From Xanthomonas sp. DAR 80977 (lineage in GTDB: Bacteria > Pseudomonadota > Gammaproteobacteria > Xanthomonadales > Xanthomonadaceae), in NCBI RefSeq assembly GCF_041240605.1, contig NZ_CP162487.1:4657001-4721000 (forward strand): a stretch of 64,000 nt of DNA, given 5' to 3'. Shown piece by piece: positions 42,566 to 52,191 of this stretch. The number at the start of each line of letters is the position of its first letter. The stretch's first letter is position 1. The translations under genes and the position numbers were made by a program. A model generated the notes under the pieces. It worked only from the letters and a program-made list of their open reading frames with translations, was not told where the DNA came from and ran no database searches.

Positions 42566-44017
42566 ATGTCGACGTCGAGGAAATCCCGCATCACCCGCTG
42601 CCTGCTGGCCGCGGCGCTACTGGCGGCCAGCGGTTCGGCCTGGAGCTACGCCGTCAACGGCGGCAAGGTGGTGGACGACAGCGGCAACGCGGTGCAGCTG
42701 CGCGGCGTCAACTGGTTCGGCTTCGAGACCAATGTGCACAGCGTGCACGGCCTGTGGGCGCGCAACTGGAAGGACATGATCACGCAGATGCAGGGCCTGG
42801 GCTTCAACGCCGTGCGCCTGCCGTTCTGCCCGCAGACCTTGAACGGCACCGCGCCGAGCAGCATCGACTACGGCCTCAATCCGGACCTGCAGGGGCTGAG
42901 CGCGCTGCAGGTGATGGACAAGGTGATCAACGAACTCAGCAGCCGCGGCATGTACGTGCTGCTCGACCACCACACCCCGGACTGCAATGCGATTTCCGAG
43001 CTGTGGTACACCTCCTCCTACAGCGAGCAGCAGTGGCTCGACGACCTGACCTTCGTCGCCAAGCGCTACGCCGGCGTGCCGGGCGTGATCGGCCTGGACC
43101 TGAAGAACGAGCCGCACGGCGCCGCCACCTGGGGCAGCGGCAATGCCGGCACCGATTGGAACAAGGCCGCCGAACGCGCCTCGGCGGCGGTGCTGAAGGT
43201 GGCGCCGAAATGGCTGATCGTGGTCGAGGGCATCGGCGAGAACGCGAACTGCTCCAGCAGCGGCGGCCACTTCTGGGGCGGCAACCTGGAGCCGCTGGCC
43301 TGCACCGCGCTGAACATCCCGGCCAACCGCCTGCTGCTGGCGCCGCACGTGTACGGCCCGGACGTGTACATGCAGTCCTACTTCAGCGCCTCCAATTTCC
43401 CGGCCAACATGCCGGCGATCTGGGAGCAGCACTTCGGCCAGTTCGTGCAGTCCGGCCACGCGCTGCTGCTGGGCGAATTCGGCGGCAAGTACGGCCAGGG
43501 CAATGCGCTGGACGTGAAGTGGCAGAACGCGCTGGTCGACTACCTGATCGGCAAGGGCATCCACAGCGGCTTCTACTGGTCGTGGAATCCGAACAGCGGC
43601 GATACCGGCGGCATCCTCAACGACGACTGGAGCTCGGTGCGCACCGACAAGGTCGCGTTGCTGAAGAAGCTGTGGGGCGATTCCAGCAGCACCACGCCGG
43701 CACCGACGCCCACCCCGACGCCGACGCCTACTCCAACCCCGACGCCCACGCCGACCCCGGGCAGCGCCAGCTTCAGCACCAAGACCCTCGTCGACAGCGA
43801 CTGGAACGCGGGCTATTGCCACCGCGTGCAGGTGACCAACACCGGCAGCGCCAGCGGCAACTGGGCGGTCACCCTCTCGATCAGCGGCACCGTCAACAAC
43901 CTGTGGAACGCCACCTGGACGCAGTCCGGCAGCACGCTCAAGGCATCCGGCGTGGACTGGAACAAGACGCTGGCCCCCGGCGCCATGGCCGAATTCGGCT
44001 TCTGCGCCGCGCGCTGA
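42566..44017 (+). CDS. engXCA: Secreted endo-beta-1,4-glucanase (GH5 + CBM2)
   Basis: A 483-residue cellulase: signal peptide (1-27), GH5 catalytic domain (about 28-372), Pro-Thr repeat linker (about 377-399) and a CBM2 cellulose-binding domain (about 400-483) with the framing cysteines in GYCHRV and FGFCAAR. Acid/base is Glu182 (LKNEPHG) and nucleophile Glu304 (LLGEFGGKYG). It cuts internal bonds of cellulose in plant cell walls and would leave by the type II system. Closely matches X. campestris EngXCA in layout and length. GGAG lies nine bases before the ATG; a hairpin follows the stop. In X. campestris this gene depends on Clp, but I see no clear Clp site. Confidence 0.93.
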   Translation: MSTSRKSRITRCLLAAALLAASGSAWSYAVNGGKVVDDSGNAVQLRGVNWFGFETNVHSVHGLWARNWKDMITQMQGLGFNAVRLPFCPQTLNGTAPSSIDYGLNPDLQGLSALQVMDKVINELSSRGMYVLLDHHTPDCNAISELWYTSSYSEQQWLDDLTFVAKRYAGVPGVIGLDLKNEPHGAATWGSGNAGTDWNKAAERASAAVLKVAPKWLIVVEGIGENANCSSSGGHFWGGNLEPLACTALNIPANRLLLAPHVYGPDVYMQSYFSASNFPANMPAIWEQHFGQFVQSGHALLLGEFGGKYGQGNALDVKWQNALVDYLIGKGIHSGFYWSWNPNSGDTGGILNDDWSSVRTDKVALLKKLWGDSSSTTPAPTPTPTPTPTPTPTPTPTPGSASFSTKTLVDSDWNAGYCHRVQVTNTGSASGNWAVTLSISGTVNNLWNATWTQSGSTLKASGVDWNKTLAPGAMAEFGFCAAR

Positions 44018-44349
44018 TCGCGTGCAGGGAAATCGCCGCCGCGCGCATTGCGCGGCGACGACGGCAACGGCAGCGTCGCACGACGCTGCCGTTCGCGTTT
44101 CAGGCCATCGCACTGCGTCGTGGCGCATCGTCATCCGGATGGCGATCGCTGCAGGAGCGGCTCCGGGCCGTCTCGAAGCATCCAACGCGACGGGGTTTTC
44201 CCGTCGACGCCGGCCGCCACTGACAGCGCTCCCAGCGCCTGCCAATCGGCACACCGCGCGCGGCCAGGCCCCCCGCTGTGCCATAAGTCACGTTCCGAGC
44301 CCGGCACGCGCCCACTATGCTGGGCCATTCTCCTCATCAGGCCCGGCCC
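44018..44349. other. Intergenic region between endoglucanase and M16 peptidase genes
   Basis: No gene is supported. It contains the endoglucanase terminator and, at about 44148-44165, a lone GCAGGAGCGGCTCCGG fragment related to the REP-like repeats at 31.5 and 53.6 kb. Nothing else stands out. Confidence 0.5.
44066..44093 (+). terminator. Hairpin terminator after the endoglucanase gene
   Basis: A perfect 12-bp stem (AACGGCAGCGTC / GACGCTGCCGTT) with a 4-base loop, about 50 bases after the stop and followed by CGCGTTTC. A short T-run and strong stem make it a good intrinsic or Rho-assisted terminator. Confidence 0.7.
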
Positions 44350-47220
44350 ATGCTCCGACCGCTGTCGTTGTTGATCTCCAGCATCCTCACCCTCGGCGTC
44401 GGCGCCGCGATCGCCCCGGCCAGCGCCGCGCCGCCGGCGCTGGCGGCCAAGGCCACCGTGCCGGAGATCGCCTACACCCGCTTCACCCTGCCCAACGGCC
44501 TGACCGTGGTGGTGCACGAGGACCACAAGGCGCCGGTGGTGGCGGTGAGCATCTGGTACCACATCGGCTCCGGCGACGAGCCGGCCGGCAAGACCGGCTT
44601 CGCCCACCTGTTCGAGCACCTGATGTTCTCCGGCTCGGAAAACCACAAGGGCACCTATTTCCAGCCGTTCGAGAAGGTCGGCGCCACCGACATGAACGGC
44701 ACCACCTGGTTCGACCGCACCAACTACTTCGAGACCGTGCCGACCACCGCGCTGGACCTGGCGCTGTGGATGGAATCGGACCGCATGGGCCACCTGCTCG
44801 GCGCGATCGGGCAGAAGGAACTGGATACCCAGCGCGGCGTGGTGCAGAACGAGAAGCGCCAGGGCGAGAACCGCCCCTACGGGCGCGTGGACGAGAACAT
44901 CCTGGCCAACATCTTCCCGGCCAACCATCCGTACCAGCACGACACCATCGGTTCGATGGCCGACCTCGACGCGGCCTCGCTGGACGACGTCAAGCAGTGG
45001 TTCCACGACAACTACGGCGCCGCCAACACCACCCTGGTGCTGGCCGGCGACATCACCGTGGCCCAGGCGAAGGCCAAGGCCGAGCAGTACTTCGGCGACA
45101 TCCCGGCCGGCAAGCCGGTGCCGCGCCAGCAGCCGTGGATCACCCCGCTGGCCAAGCAGACCCGCGGCGTGCAGCACGACCATGTCGCGCAGCCGCGCAT
45201 CTACCGCACCTGGGTCGCGCCGCAGCTGGGCACCGACGACGCGGTGCTGCTGGACCTGGCCACCACCGTGCTCGGCGGCGGCAAGACCAGCCGCCTGTAC
45301 CAGCGCCTGGTGTACCGCGACAACCTGGTGGACGACGTCTCGGCCAGCATCCAGCCGTTCGCGCTGGCCAGCCAGCTGCAGATCAGCGCCGACGTGAAGG
45401 ACGGCGTGGACCCGGCCAAGGTCGAGGCCGCCATCGCCGACGAACTGAAGAAATTCCTCGCCGAAGGCCCCACCGCCGACGAACTGCAGCGCGCGCAGGT
45501 CGCCTCCCGCGCCGGCTTCGTGCGCGGCCTGGAAAAGGTCGGCGGCTTCACCGGCAAGGCCGCGATCCTGGCCGAGGGCCAGGTCTATCGCAACGACCCG
45601 GGCGCCTACAAGCACGACCTGCAGCGCGCGCAGGCGGCCACCGCGGCCAGCGTGCGCAAGGCCGCCGACACCTGGTTCGGCAAGGGCGACTACCTGCTGA
45701 CCGTGCTGCCGGCCGGCGAGGGCTTCGACCCGGCGGCCGAGGACAAGGCGGTCAAGCCGCTGCCCGTGGCCGACGGCAAGCCCGCGCCCAAGCTGCCGGC
45801 CAAGGCCAGCTACAGCGTCGGCAAGAACCAGGTCGACCGCGCCGCCGGCCTCCCGGAGACCACCCAGTTCCCGAGCCTGAGCTTCCCGCAGCTGCAGCGC
45901 GGCAAGCTCAAGAACGGCATCGAGGTGGTGCTGGCCGAGCGCCACACCATCCCGGTGACCCAGGTCGAACTGCTGTTCGATGCCGGCTACGCCGTGGACC
46001 AGGGCGGCAAGCTGGGTACCGCCAACTTCACCGCCGCGCTGATGAACGAAAGCACCCGCAGCCTGGATTCGGTGGAAGTGGCGCAGCGCCGCCAGCGCCT
46101 GGGCGCGATCACCAGCGTGGCCTGCGAGCTGGACAGCTGCGCCGCCTCGCTGGACGCGCTCAACGACCAGCTGGCGCCGTCGCTGGCGCTGTTCGCCGAC
46201 ATCGTGCGCAACCCGGCGTTCAAGGCCGAGGACATCGAACGCATCCGCGGCCAGTGGCTGGCCTCCATCGCGCAGGAGAAGACCCAGCCGCAGGGCCTGG
46301 CGCTGCGCACCCTGCCGCCGCTGCTGTACGGCCCGCAGCATCCCTACGGCGTGCCGCTCACCGGCAGCGGCACCGAGGCGGCGATCAAGAGCCTGGGCGC
46401 CAGCGACCTGGCCGCGTTCCAGAACACCTGGCTGCGCCCGGACAACCTGCGCATCCTGGTCGCCGGCGACACCACCCTGGCGCAGATCATCCCGCAGCTG
46501 GACGCGGCGTTCGGCGACTGGCAGCCGCCGGCGGCCGCGCGCCCGAGCAAGACCCTGCCGAAGGTCGCCGCGCAGCCCAAGCCGCGCGTGTTCCTGATCA
46601 ACCGCGCCGACGCGCCGCAGTCGCTGATCCTGGCCGGCCTGCTGGCGCCGTCGACCAAGGCGCCGAACAACCTCGCCATCGGCGTGGCCAACGGCGCCTT
46701 CGGCGGCACCTTCACCTCGCGGCTGAACATGAACCTGCGCGAGGACAAGCGCTGGGCCTACGGCGCCAACAGCTTCATGCTCGATGCGCAGGGCCAGCGC
46801 CCGTTCCTATTCTTCGCCCCGGTGCAGACCGACAAGACCGCCGAGTCGGCCGCCGAGATCCTGAAGGAAGCCAAGGCCGTGGTCGGCGACAAGCCGTTGA
46901 CCGCCGAGGAGATCGCCAAGATCAAGAACCAGCGCATCCGCGCCCTGCCGGGCAGCTTCGAGACCACCGGCGCGGTGCTGGGCGCGGTCGAGAGCATCGT
47001 CCAGTACGGACGCCCGGACGACTACGTGCAGACCCTGAAGACGCGCCTGGAAGGCATCGACCAGGGCGCGGCGCAGGCGGCGATCAAGGAGATCGTCGCG
47101 CCGCAGGCGATGACCTGGGTCATCGTCGGCGACCTCAAGCAGATCGAGGCGCCGGTGCGCGCGCTGAAGCTGGGCGAGGTGCAGGTGCTGGACAGCGACG
47201 GCCAGCCGGTCAAGCGCTGA
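44350..47220 (+). CDS. M16 family zinc peptidase, two-domain, exported
   Basis: A 956-residue periplasmic insulinase-type protein: signal peptide (cleavage near ASA, residue 26), an active N-terminal M16 half and an inactive C-terminal half joined by a linker near residue 490. The inverted zinc motif is His86-x2-Glu89-His90 (HLFEH), third ligand Glu168 (VVQNEKRQ). The second half (from FPQLQRGKLKNGIEVVLAER) has no HxxEH. Members degrade peptides and signal-sequence fragments. A hairpin follows the stop. Length is usual for the two-repeat family. Confidence 0.92.
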   Translation: MLRPLSLLISSILTLGVGAAIAPASAAPPALAAKATVPEIAYTRFTLPNGLTVVVHEDHKAPVVAVSIWYHIGSGDEPAGKTGFAHLFEHLMFSGSENHKGTYFQPFEKVGATDMNGTTWFDRTNYFETVPTTALDLALWMESDRMGHLLGAIGQKELDTQRGVVQNEKRQGENRPYGRVDENILANIFPANHPYQHDTIGSMADLDAASLDDVKQWFHDNYGAANTTLVLAGDITVAQAKAKAEQYFGDIPAGKPVPRQQPWITPLAKQTRGVQHDHVAQPRIYRTWVAPQLGTDDAVLLDLATTVLGGGKTSRLYQRLVYRDNLVDDVSASIQPFALASQLQISADVKDGVDPAKVEAAIADELKKFLAEGPTADELQRAQVASRAGFVRGLEKVGGFTGKAAILAEGQVYRNDPGAYKHDLQRAQAATAASVRKAADTWFGKGDYLLTVLPAGEGFDPAAEDKAVKPLPVADGKPAPKLPAKASYSVGKNQVDRAAGLPETTQFPSLSFPQLQRGKLKNGIEVVLAERHTIPVTQVELLFDAGYAVDQGGKLGTANFTAALMNESTRSLDSVEVAQRRQRLGAITSVACELDSCAASLDALNDQLAPSLALFADIVRNPAFKAEDIERIRGQWLASIAQEKTQPQGLALRTLPPLLYGPQHPYGVPLTGSGTEAAIKSLGASDLAAFQNTWLRPDNLRILVAGDTTLAQIIPQLDAAFGDWQPPAAARPSKTLPKVAAQPKPRVFLINRADAPQSLILAGLLAPSTKAPNNLAIGVANGAFGGTFTSRLNMNLREDKRWAYGANSFMLDAQGQRPFLFFAPVQTDKTAESAAEILKEAKAVVGDKPLTAEEIAKIKNQRIRALPGSFETTGAVLGAVESIVQYGRPDDYVQTLKTRLEGIDQGAAQAAIKEIVAPQAMTWVIVGDLKQIEAPVRALKLGEVQVLDSDGQPVKR

Positions 47221-47234
47221 GCCGCCGCCGCGAG

Positions 47235-47271
47235 TGCCGGCCCGCCTGCGCTCGGCAGGCGGCGGCCGGCA
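47235..47271 (+). terminator. Hairpin terminator after the M16 peptidase gene
   Basis: The arms TGCCGGCCCGCCTGC and GCAGGCGGCGGCCGGCA pair with a small bulge around a GCTCG-type loop, 14 bases after the stop. GC-rich stem without a T-run. Confidence 0.6.
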
Positions 47272-47403
47272 TCGCGCCCCGCGTCCTCGGCGCGGGGATA
47301 CCTGGCGACGCGCGCGCCGCCGGGTATCCACGTGGCGTTATCGGAACCGAGGCTATCGTGCGTCGCGCCCCGATCTTGCGCGCGCCCGACCAGAGAGATG
47401 CAC

Positions 47404-48306
47404 ATGACCGATGAAGCCTCACGCCAGCACGTCCTCGACAGCTACCGCATCGTCGACAGCCTGCCCGAGGACACCTACCAGGACATCGTGCAAGTGGCCG
47501 CGGCCCTGTGCGATACGCCGATCGCGCTGATGTCGCTGGTGGACCGCGACCGCCAGTGGTTCAAGGCCCAGCTGGGCCTGGGCCTGGCGCAGACCGAGCG
47601 CAGCCAGGCGGTGTGCGATCACGCCATCCGCGACCCGGAGCACTTGCTGGAAGTGGCCGACCTCGCCGAGGATCCGCGCTTCGCCGACATCTCGGTCGTG
47701 ACCGGAGAAACGGGCGCGCGCTTCTATGCCGGCATGCCGTTGGTCACCAGCGAAGGCGTGCCGCTGGGCACGGTCTGCGTGCTCGACACCGAACCGCGCG
47801 CCCTCAGCGCGGCCCAGCGCGACGGCCTGCGCGCATTGGCGCGCGTGACCATGCGCCTGCTCGACGAGCGCCGACGCGGGCTGCAGCGCGAGCGGGACGC
47901 GGTCCTGCAACCCACCGCCGCCGGCGCGGACGCCCTCTACCGCGTGGTGATCCTGGAGGTGCAGGAACTGGCCGCGCTGGCAGCGCGGCAGAGCGAGCGC
48001 CTGCTGGGCAGCACCCTGCAGCAACTCGACCGCACGCTGGCCGCGTACGTGCACAGCGGTGGACGCGACAGCGTGGACCGGGTGACCGACAGCGCGGAGT
48101 TCGTCGCGATGCTGCGTGGCGACGACGCCGAGCACAAGCTGCGCGGCCTGCACGAGATCGCCGAACGGCAGCGTGCGCTGGGCCTGACCGTGCTGGTGGG
48201 AGACGCGCAGGCCACGCAGGCGGACGAACCGATCGGGCAGGTGTTCCTGCGCGCCGAAGCGGCGCTCAGCGCGGAGAAGGACCGCTACCGGCAAAGCCTG
48301 ACGTAG
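47404..48306 (+). CDS. GAF domain signalling protein
   Basis: A 300-residue soluble protein with an N-terminal GAF domain (about 20-155): ALCDTPIALMSLVDRDRQWFKA, AVCDHAI and FYAGMPLVTSEGVPLGTVCVLD are typical of GAF domains in two-component and c-di-GMP proteins. The C-terminal half is helical and has no output domain I recognise; the last 50 residues (GQVFLRAEAALSAEKDRYRQ) faintly recall the end of a GGDEF domain. A second ATG two codons upstream is too close to the ribosome binding site, so the downstream one was chosen. Ligand unknown. Confidence 0.8.
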   Translation: MTDEASRQHVLDSYRIVDSLPEDTYQDIVQVAAALCDTPIALMSLVDRDRQWFKAQLGLGLAQTERSQAVCDHAIRDPEHLLEVADLAEDPRFADISVVTGETGARFYAGMPLVTSEGVPLGTVCVLDTEPRALSAAQRDGLRALARVTMRLLDERRRGLQRERDAVLQPTAAGADALYRVVILEVQELAALAARQSERLLGSTLQQLDRTLAAYVHSGGRDSVDRVTDSAEFVAMLRGDDAEHKLRGLHEIAERQRALGLTVLVGDAQATQADEPIGQVFLRAEAALSAEKDRYRQSLT

Positions 48307-48544
48307 GCGGGCTGCCGGCAGCCCGCCCGGGTTGCGCACCGCCCGGATCGCGGCGCGGCGGTGCAGCGCCCGCACCGTGCGCCGCATGGCGGCATGCTGA
48401 GCCGACGCTGCTTGGCGCACGGTGCCAGCCCCGCCGATTGCGCGCGCTGCCGCCGCTGCCGCGATGCCCTGCCGATCGCGGCGCTGACGATTCGCAGACA
48501 GTCCGGCGTGTATGCAGTGCATGCGTCCCCCACCCGAGCCGGTC

Positions 48545-49315
48545 ATGTCGCCTGCGTCCCCCGTTCTGCCGCGCATCCGCGTCGGCTGCGCCGGCTGGTC
48601 GATCGCCAGCGCCCAGCGCGCGCTGGTCGGCGACGGCGCCAGCCAACTGCAACGCTATGCGACCCGCTTCGACGCGGTCGAAATCAACTCCACCTTCTAC
48701 CGCGCCCACCGTCCCGCCACCTACCAGCGCTGGGCCGACAGCGTGCCGGCGGACTTCCGCTTTTCGGCCAAGCTGCCGCGCAGCATCACCCACGATGCGC
48801 GCCTGTCCGGCGTGGGGCCGCTGTTGCAGACCTTCCTCGATGACGTCGGCCACCTCGGCGACAGGCTCGGCTGCCTGCTGGTGCAGCTGCCGCCGAGCCT
48901 GGCCTTCGATGCGCGCCGTGCGTCCACCTTCTTCGCGATGCTGCGCCGCCGCTGGCACGGCGGCATCGCCTGCGAGCCGCGCCATGCCAGCTGGTTCTGC
49001 GCGCGCGCCGAGGCGCTGTGGCAGCGCCATCGCATCGCCCGCGTCGCCGCCGACCCGGCGCTGAACGCCGCCGCCGCGCAGCCGGCGGGCACGGCGGCGC
49101 CGGCCTACTGGCGCTGGCACGGCGCACCGCGCATGTACTACAGCGACTACCCCGACGACGCGCTGCAGGGCCTGGCCGAACGCGTCGCCGCCGCCACGCC
49201 GCACACGGGCGAGGCCTGGGTGATCTTCGACAACACCGCGCTCGGCCACGCACTCGCCAATGCCGCCACGCTGCGGGCGCAGCTGCACGCGCGCGGCGCC
49301 GGCCCGGATCGCTGA
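48545..49315 (+). CDS. DUF72 domain protein (YecE-like)
   Basis: A 256-residue TIM-barrel protein of the DUF72/YecE family. The start IRVGCAGWSIA, AVEINSTFYRAHRPATYQRWA, FRFSAKLPRSITHD and the C-terminal WVIFDNTALGHALANA are standard. Function is not established; links to nucleic acid metabolism have been proposed for the family. It stands alone between the GAF and trehalase genes. It lacks the usual repeated WYxRFNTD stretch. Confidence 0.85.
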   Translation: MSPASPVLPRIRVGCAGWSIASAQRALVGDGASQLQRYATRFDAVEINSTFYRAHRPATYQRWADSVPADFRFSAKLPRSITHDARLSGVGPLLQTFLDDVGHLGDRLGCLLVQLPPSLAFDARRASTFFAMLRRRWHGGIACEPRHASWFCARAEALWQRHRIARVAADPALNAAAAQPAGTAAPAYWRWHGAPRMYYSDYPDDALQGLAERVAAATPHTGEAWVIFDNTALGHALANAATLRAQLHARGAGPDR

Positions 49316-49752
49316 CCGCACACCGGCGCCCGCCATCGCCGCGACCGCCAAGGCCGGGACACGGCCTGCCGGCCGCCCTCGTTCCCGGCATGGGACGGCC
49401 GCCATTGGCAGCGGATCGGCCGCTTTCGCCGCCCGCCGGCCGCGCACGCCACGGCCGATGCCGGCAGAGGCGCCGGCCCCACGGCCGGCACCGCGCCGCG
49501 GCCGCCGCAGCGCGGCCCGATTGGCCCCGCTCTTGCATCCCCAGCGGCATGTCCTCCGCACAGCACCCGCCCCGATTCAAGCCGACCGGCGCGCGGCCGA
49601 TATCGCCAGATCGGGCACCTGCGCCATGCCCCGGACCGGAGCGCGACGCGCTTCCGCTTTTCCATCGGCGCGCGTCGCCGCCACAGCCGCCAGTCACCCG
49701 CCTCCTCCTTCGGTCGTTTACCATGCCGCACGCATCCTGCTCTGGACCCGAG
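49316..49752. other. Intergenic region upstream of the trehalase gene
   Basis: No gene, repeat or convincing promoter is visible. Short open frames here lack ribosome binding sites and conserved-looking sequence. The region is GC-rich with several small inverted GCCGGC motifs that probably carry no information. Confidence 0.4.
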
Positions 49753-51444
49753 ATGAGCCATGCCGCTCCTCCTTGCTGCACGCCGCTGCTGAGCCTGTCG
49801 CTGGGCCTGCTGCTGGGCAGCTGCGACACCGCCTCGGCGCAGGCCGCGCCGGCCGCGATGCAGACCGCGCCTGCGCCCGCGCCGCCGACCCCGGACCTGG
49901 CCTACCCCGAACTGTTCCAGGCGGTGCAGCAACAGCAACTGTTCGACGACCAGAAGCATTTCGTCGACGCGCTGCCGCTGCGCGACCCGGCCCTGATCAA
50001 CGCCGACTACCTGGCCCAGCGCCAGCAGCCGGGCTTCGACCTGCGCAGCTTCGTCGCCGCCAACTTCGAGGAATCCGGCCCGGTGCAGACCGAGGCGATC
50101 CGCCAGGACACCGGCCTGCGCGAGCACATCGACGCGCTGTGGCCGCTGCTGGTGCGGCGCCAGGTGGACGTGCCGGCGCACAGCAGCCTGCTGTCGCTGC
50201 CGCAGCCCTACGTGGTCCCGGGCGGGCGCTTCCGCGAGGTCTACTACTGGGATTCGTACTTCACCATGCTCGGCCTGGTCGAGAGCGGCGAGACCGAACG
50301 CAGCCGGCAGATGCTGGACAACTTCGCCTACCTGATCGACACCTACGGACACATCCCCAACGGCAACCGCACCTACTACCTCAGCCGCTCGCAGCCGCCG
50401 TTCTTCTCGCACATGGTGCAGCTGCAGGCCAGGGTGGAAGGCGACGCCGCCTACGCGCGCTACCTGCCGCAACTGCAGAAGGAATACGCGTACTGGATGG
50501 AAGGCGCGCAGACGCTGGCGCCGGGCCACGCGCACGCGCACGTGGTGCGGCTGGCCGACGGCAGCCTGCTCAACCGCTACTGGGACGCGCGCGACACCCC
50601 GCGCCCGGAAGCCTGGCTGCACGACGTGCACACCGCGGCCGAGGCCAAGGGCCGCCCGGCCGCGGAGGTCTACCGCGACCTGCGCGCCGGCGCCGAGAGC
50701 GGCTGGGACTACTCCAGCCGCTGGCTCGGCGACCGCAAGACCCTGGCCACGATCCGCACCACCGCCATCGTCCCGGTCGATCTCAACAGCCTGCTCTACC
50801 ACCTGGAAACGACCCTGGCCCTGGCCTGCGCCAAGAACCCCGGCGCGCCCGGCTGCGACACCGATTACGCGGCCCTGGCCAGCGCGCGCAAGACCGCGAT
50901 CGACAAGCACCTGTGGAGCGATGCCGGCTACTACGCCGACTACGACTGGCAGCAGCGGCGGCTGCGCGACCAGGTCACCGCCGCGGCGCTGTACCCGCTG
51001 TTCGTCGGCGTCGCCTCGCCGGCGCGCGCCAAGCGCAGCGCCGACACCGTGCAGGCGCAGCTGCTGCGCCCCGGCGGCCTGGCCAGCACCCGCCTGCATA
51101 CCGGCCAGCAATGGGACGAACCCAACGGCTGGGCGCCGCTGCAGTGGATCGCGGTGGACGGCCTGCGCCGCTACGGCCAGGACGCGCTGGCGCAGCGCAT
51201 CGGCAGCCGCTTCCTGGCGCGGGTGCAGGCGCTGTTCGCGCAGCAGCACAAGCTGGTGGAGAAATACGGCGTCGACGCCAAGGCGCAGGGCGGCGGCGGC
51301 GGCGAATACGCGCTGCAGGACGGCTTCGGCTGGACCAACGGCGTGACCTTGCTGCTGCTGGACCTGTACGCCACGCCCGCCGCGGCGACCCCCGCCGCGC
51401 CGGCCGCGCAGCGGCAGCGGCAGCCGGAGCCGGCCACGCCCTGA
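49753..51444 (+). CDS. treA: Periplasmic trehalase (GH37)
   Basis: A 563-residue trehalase. Signature 1 is PGGRFREVYYWDSYF (about 156-170), signature 2 QWDEPNGWAPLQ; the catalytic acid is the Asp of ESGWDYSSRW and the base the Glu of GGGEYALQDGFGWTNG. It splits trehalose into two glucose molecules. The N-terminus has a signal (LLSLSLGLLLGSCDTASAQA) that could be processed as a lipoprotein at LGSC or by signal peptidase I after AQA. An upstream in-frame ATG ten codons earlier is possible but would put a polar stretch before the signal. Gene stands alone. Confidence 0.93.
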   Translation: MSHAAPPCCTPLLSLSLGLLLGSCDTASAQAAPAAMQTAPAPAPPTPDLAYPELFQAVQQQQLFDDQKHFVDALPLRDPALINADYLAQRQQPGFDLRSFVAANFEESGPVQTEAIRQDTGLREHIDALWPLLVRRQVDVPAHSSLLSLPQPYVVPGGRFREVYYWDSYFTMLGLVESGETERSRQMLDNFAYLIDTYGHIPNGNRTYYLSRSQPPFFSHMVQLQARVEGDAAYARYLPQLQKEYAYWMEGAQTLAPGHAHAHVVRLADGSLLNRYWDARDTPRPEAWLHDVHTAAEAKGRPAAEVYRDLRAGAESGWDYSSRWLGDRKTLATIRTTAIVPVDLNSLLYHLETTLALACAKNPGAPGCDTDYAALASARKTAIDKHLWSDAGYYADYDWQQRRLRDQVTAAALYPLFVGVASPARAKRSADTVQAQLLRPGGLASTRLHTGQQWDEPNGWAPLQWIAVDGLRRYGQDALAQRIGSRFLARVQALFAQQHKLVEKYGVDAKAQGGGGGEYALQDGFGWTNGVTLLLLDLYATPAAATPAAPAAQRQRQPEPATP

Positions 51445-51495
51445 GGCGCGGGCCGGCGGGTATGCTGCGGTCCTTGCCCACACCAAGGACCGAAG

Positions 51496-52191
51496 ATGAG
51501 CGTACGCACCCTGGCGGAATTCCTGTCCGCCTCGCGCGAGAAGGACGCCTCCGCCGACGCGTTCGAACTGGAAAGCCCGCACCTGCTGGAAGTGCGCCTG
51601 GACGGCCTGGTCTGGGCCAAGGCCGGGGCCATGGTCGCGCGCAAGGGCGCGGTCAAGTTCACCCGCCAGGGGCTGATGGAACAGGGCCTGGGCAACCTGC
51701 TGAAGAAAGCGGTCAGCGGCGAAGGCATGCAGCTGATGAAGATCGAGGGCCAGGGCCGCGTGTACCTGGCCGACGCCGGCAAGAAGATCACCCTGCTGCG
51801 ACTGGCCGGCGAGTCGATCTTCGTCAACGGCAACGACGTGCTGGCCATCGAGTCCGGCATCGACAGCCAGATCACCATGATGCGCAAGGTCGCCGGCATG
51901 CTCTCCGGCGGCCTGTTCAACGTGCGCCTGAGCGGCCACGGCATCGTCGCCATCACCTCGCACTACGAACCGCTGACGCTGCCGGTGAACGCGCAGAGCG
52001 GCCCGGTGTTCACCGACCCCAACGCCACCGTGGCCTGGTCCGGCGGCCTGACCCCGGAGATCGTCGCCGACCTCAGCCTGGGCACGCTGCTCGGGCGCGG
52101 CTCCGGCGAGAGCATCCAGCTGCGCTTCGCCGGCGAGGGCTGGGTGGTGGTGCAGCCCTACGAGGAAGTGGCGCTGCAGGCCAGGAGCTGA
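51496..52191 (+). CDS. AIM24 family protein
   Basis: A 231-residue AIM24/TIM-like beta-rich protein. The block VWAKAGAMVARKGAVKFTRQ and the later GLFNVRLSGHGIVAITSHYEPLTLPV are typical of the family, whose mitochondrial member helps organise inner-membrane complexes; bacterial members have no fixed role. No signal peptide. AAGGAC lies nine bases before the ATG. The last 28 codons (from GESIQLRFAGEGW) recur three times downstream as degenerate copies, so the gene's 3' end has undergone tandem duplication. Confidence 0.85.
   Translation: MSVRTLAEFLSASREKDASADAFELESPHLLEVRLDGLVWAKAGAMVARKGAVKFTRQGLMEQGLGNLLKKAVSGEGMQLMKIEGQGRVYLADAGKKITLLRLAGESIFVNGNDVLAIESGIDSQITMMRKVAGMLSGGLFNVRLSGHGIVAITSHYEPLTLPVNAQSGPVFTDPNATVAWSGGLTPEIVADLSLGTLLGRGSGESIQLRFAGEGWVVVQPYEEVALQARS

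Noticed and set aside
43705..43760. Short regular repeats in the endoglucanase gene that could be taken for a CRISPR-like or satellite array
   Set aside because: They are in frame and encode the Pro-Thr linker between GH5 and CBM2.
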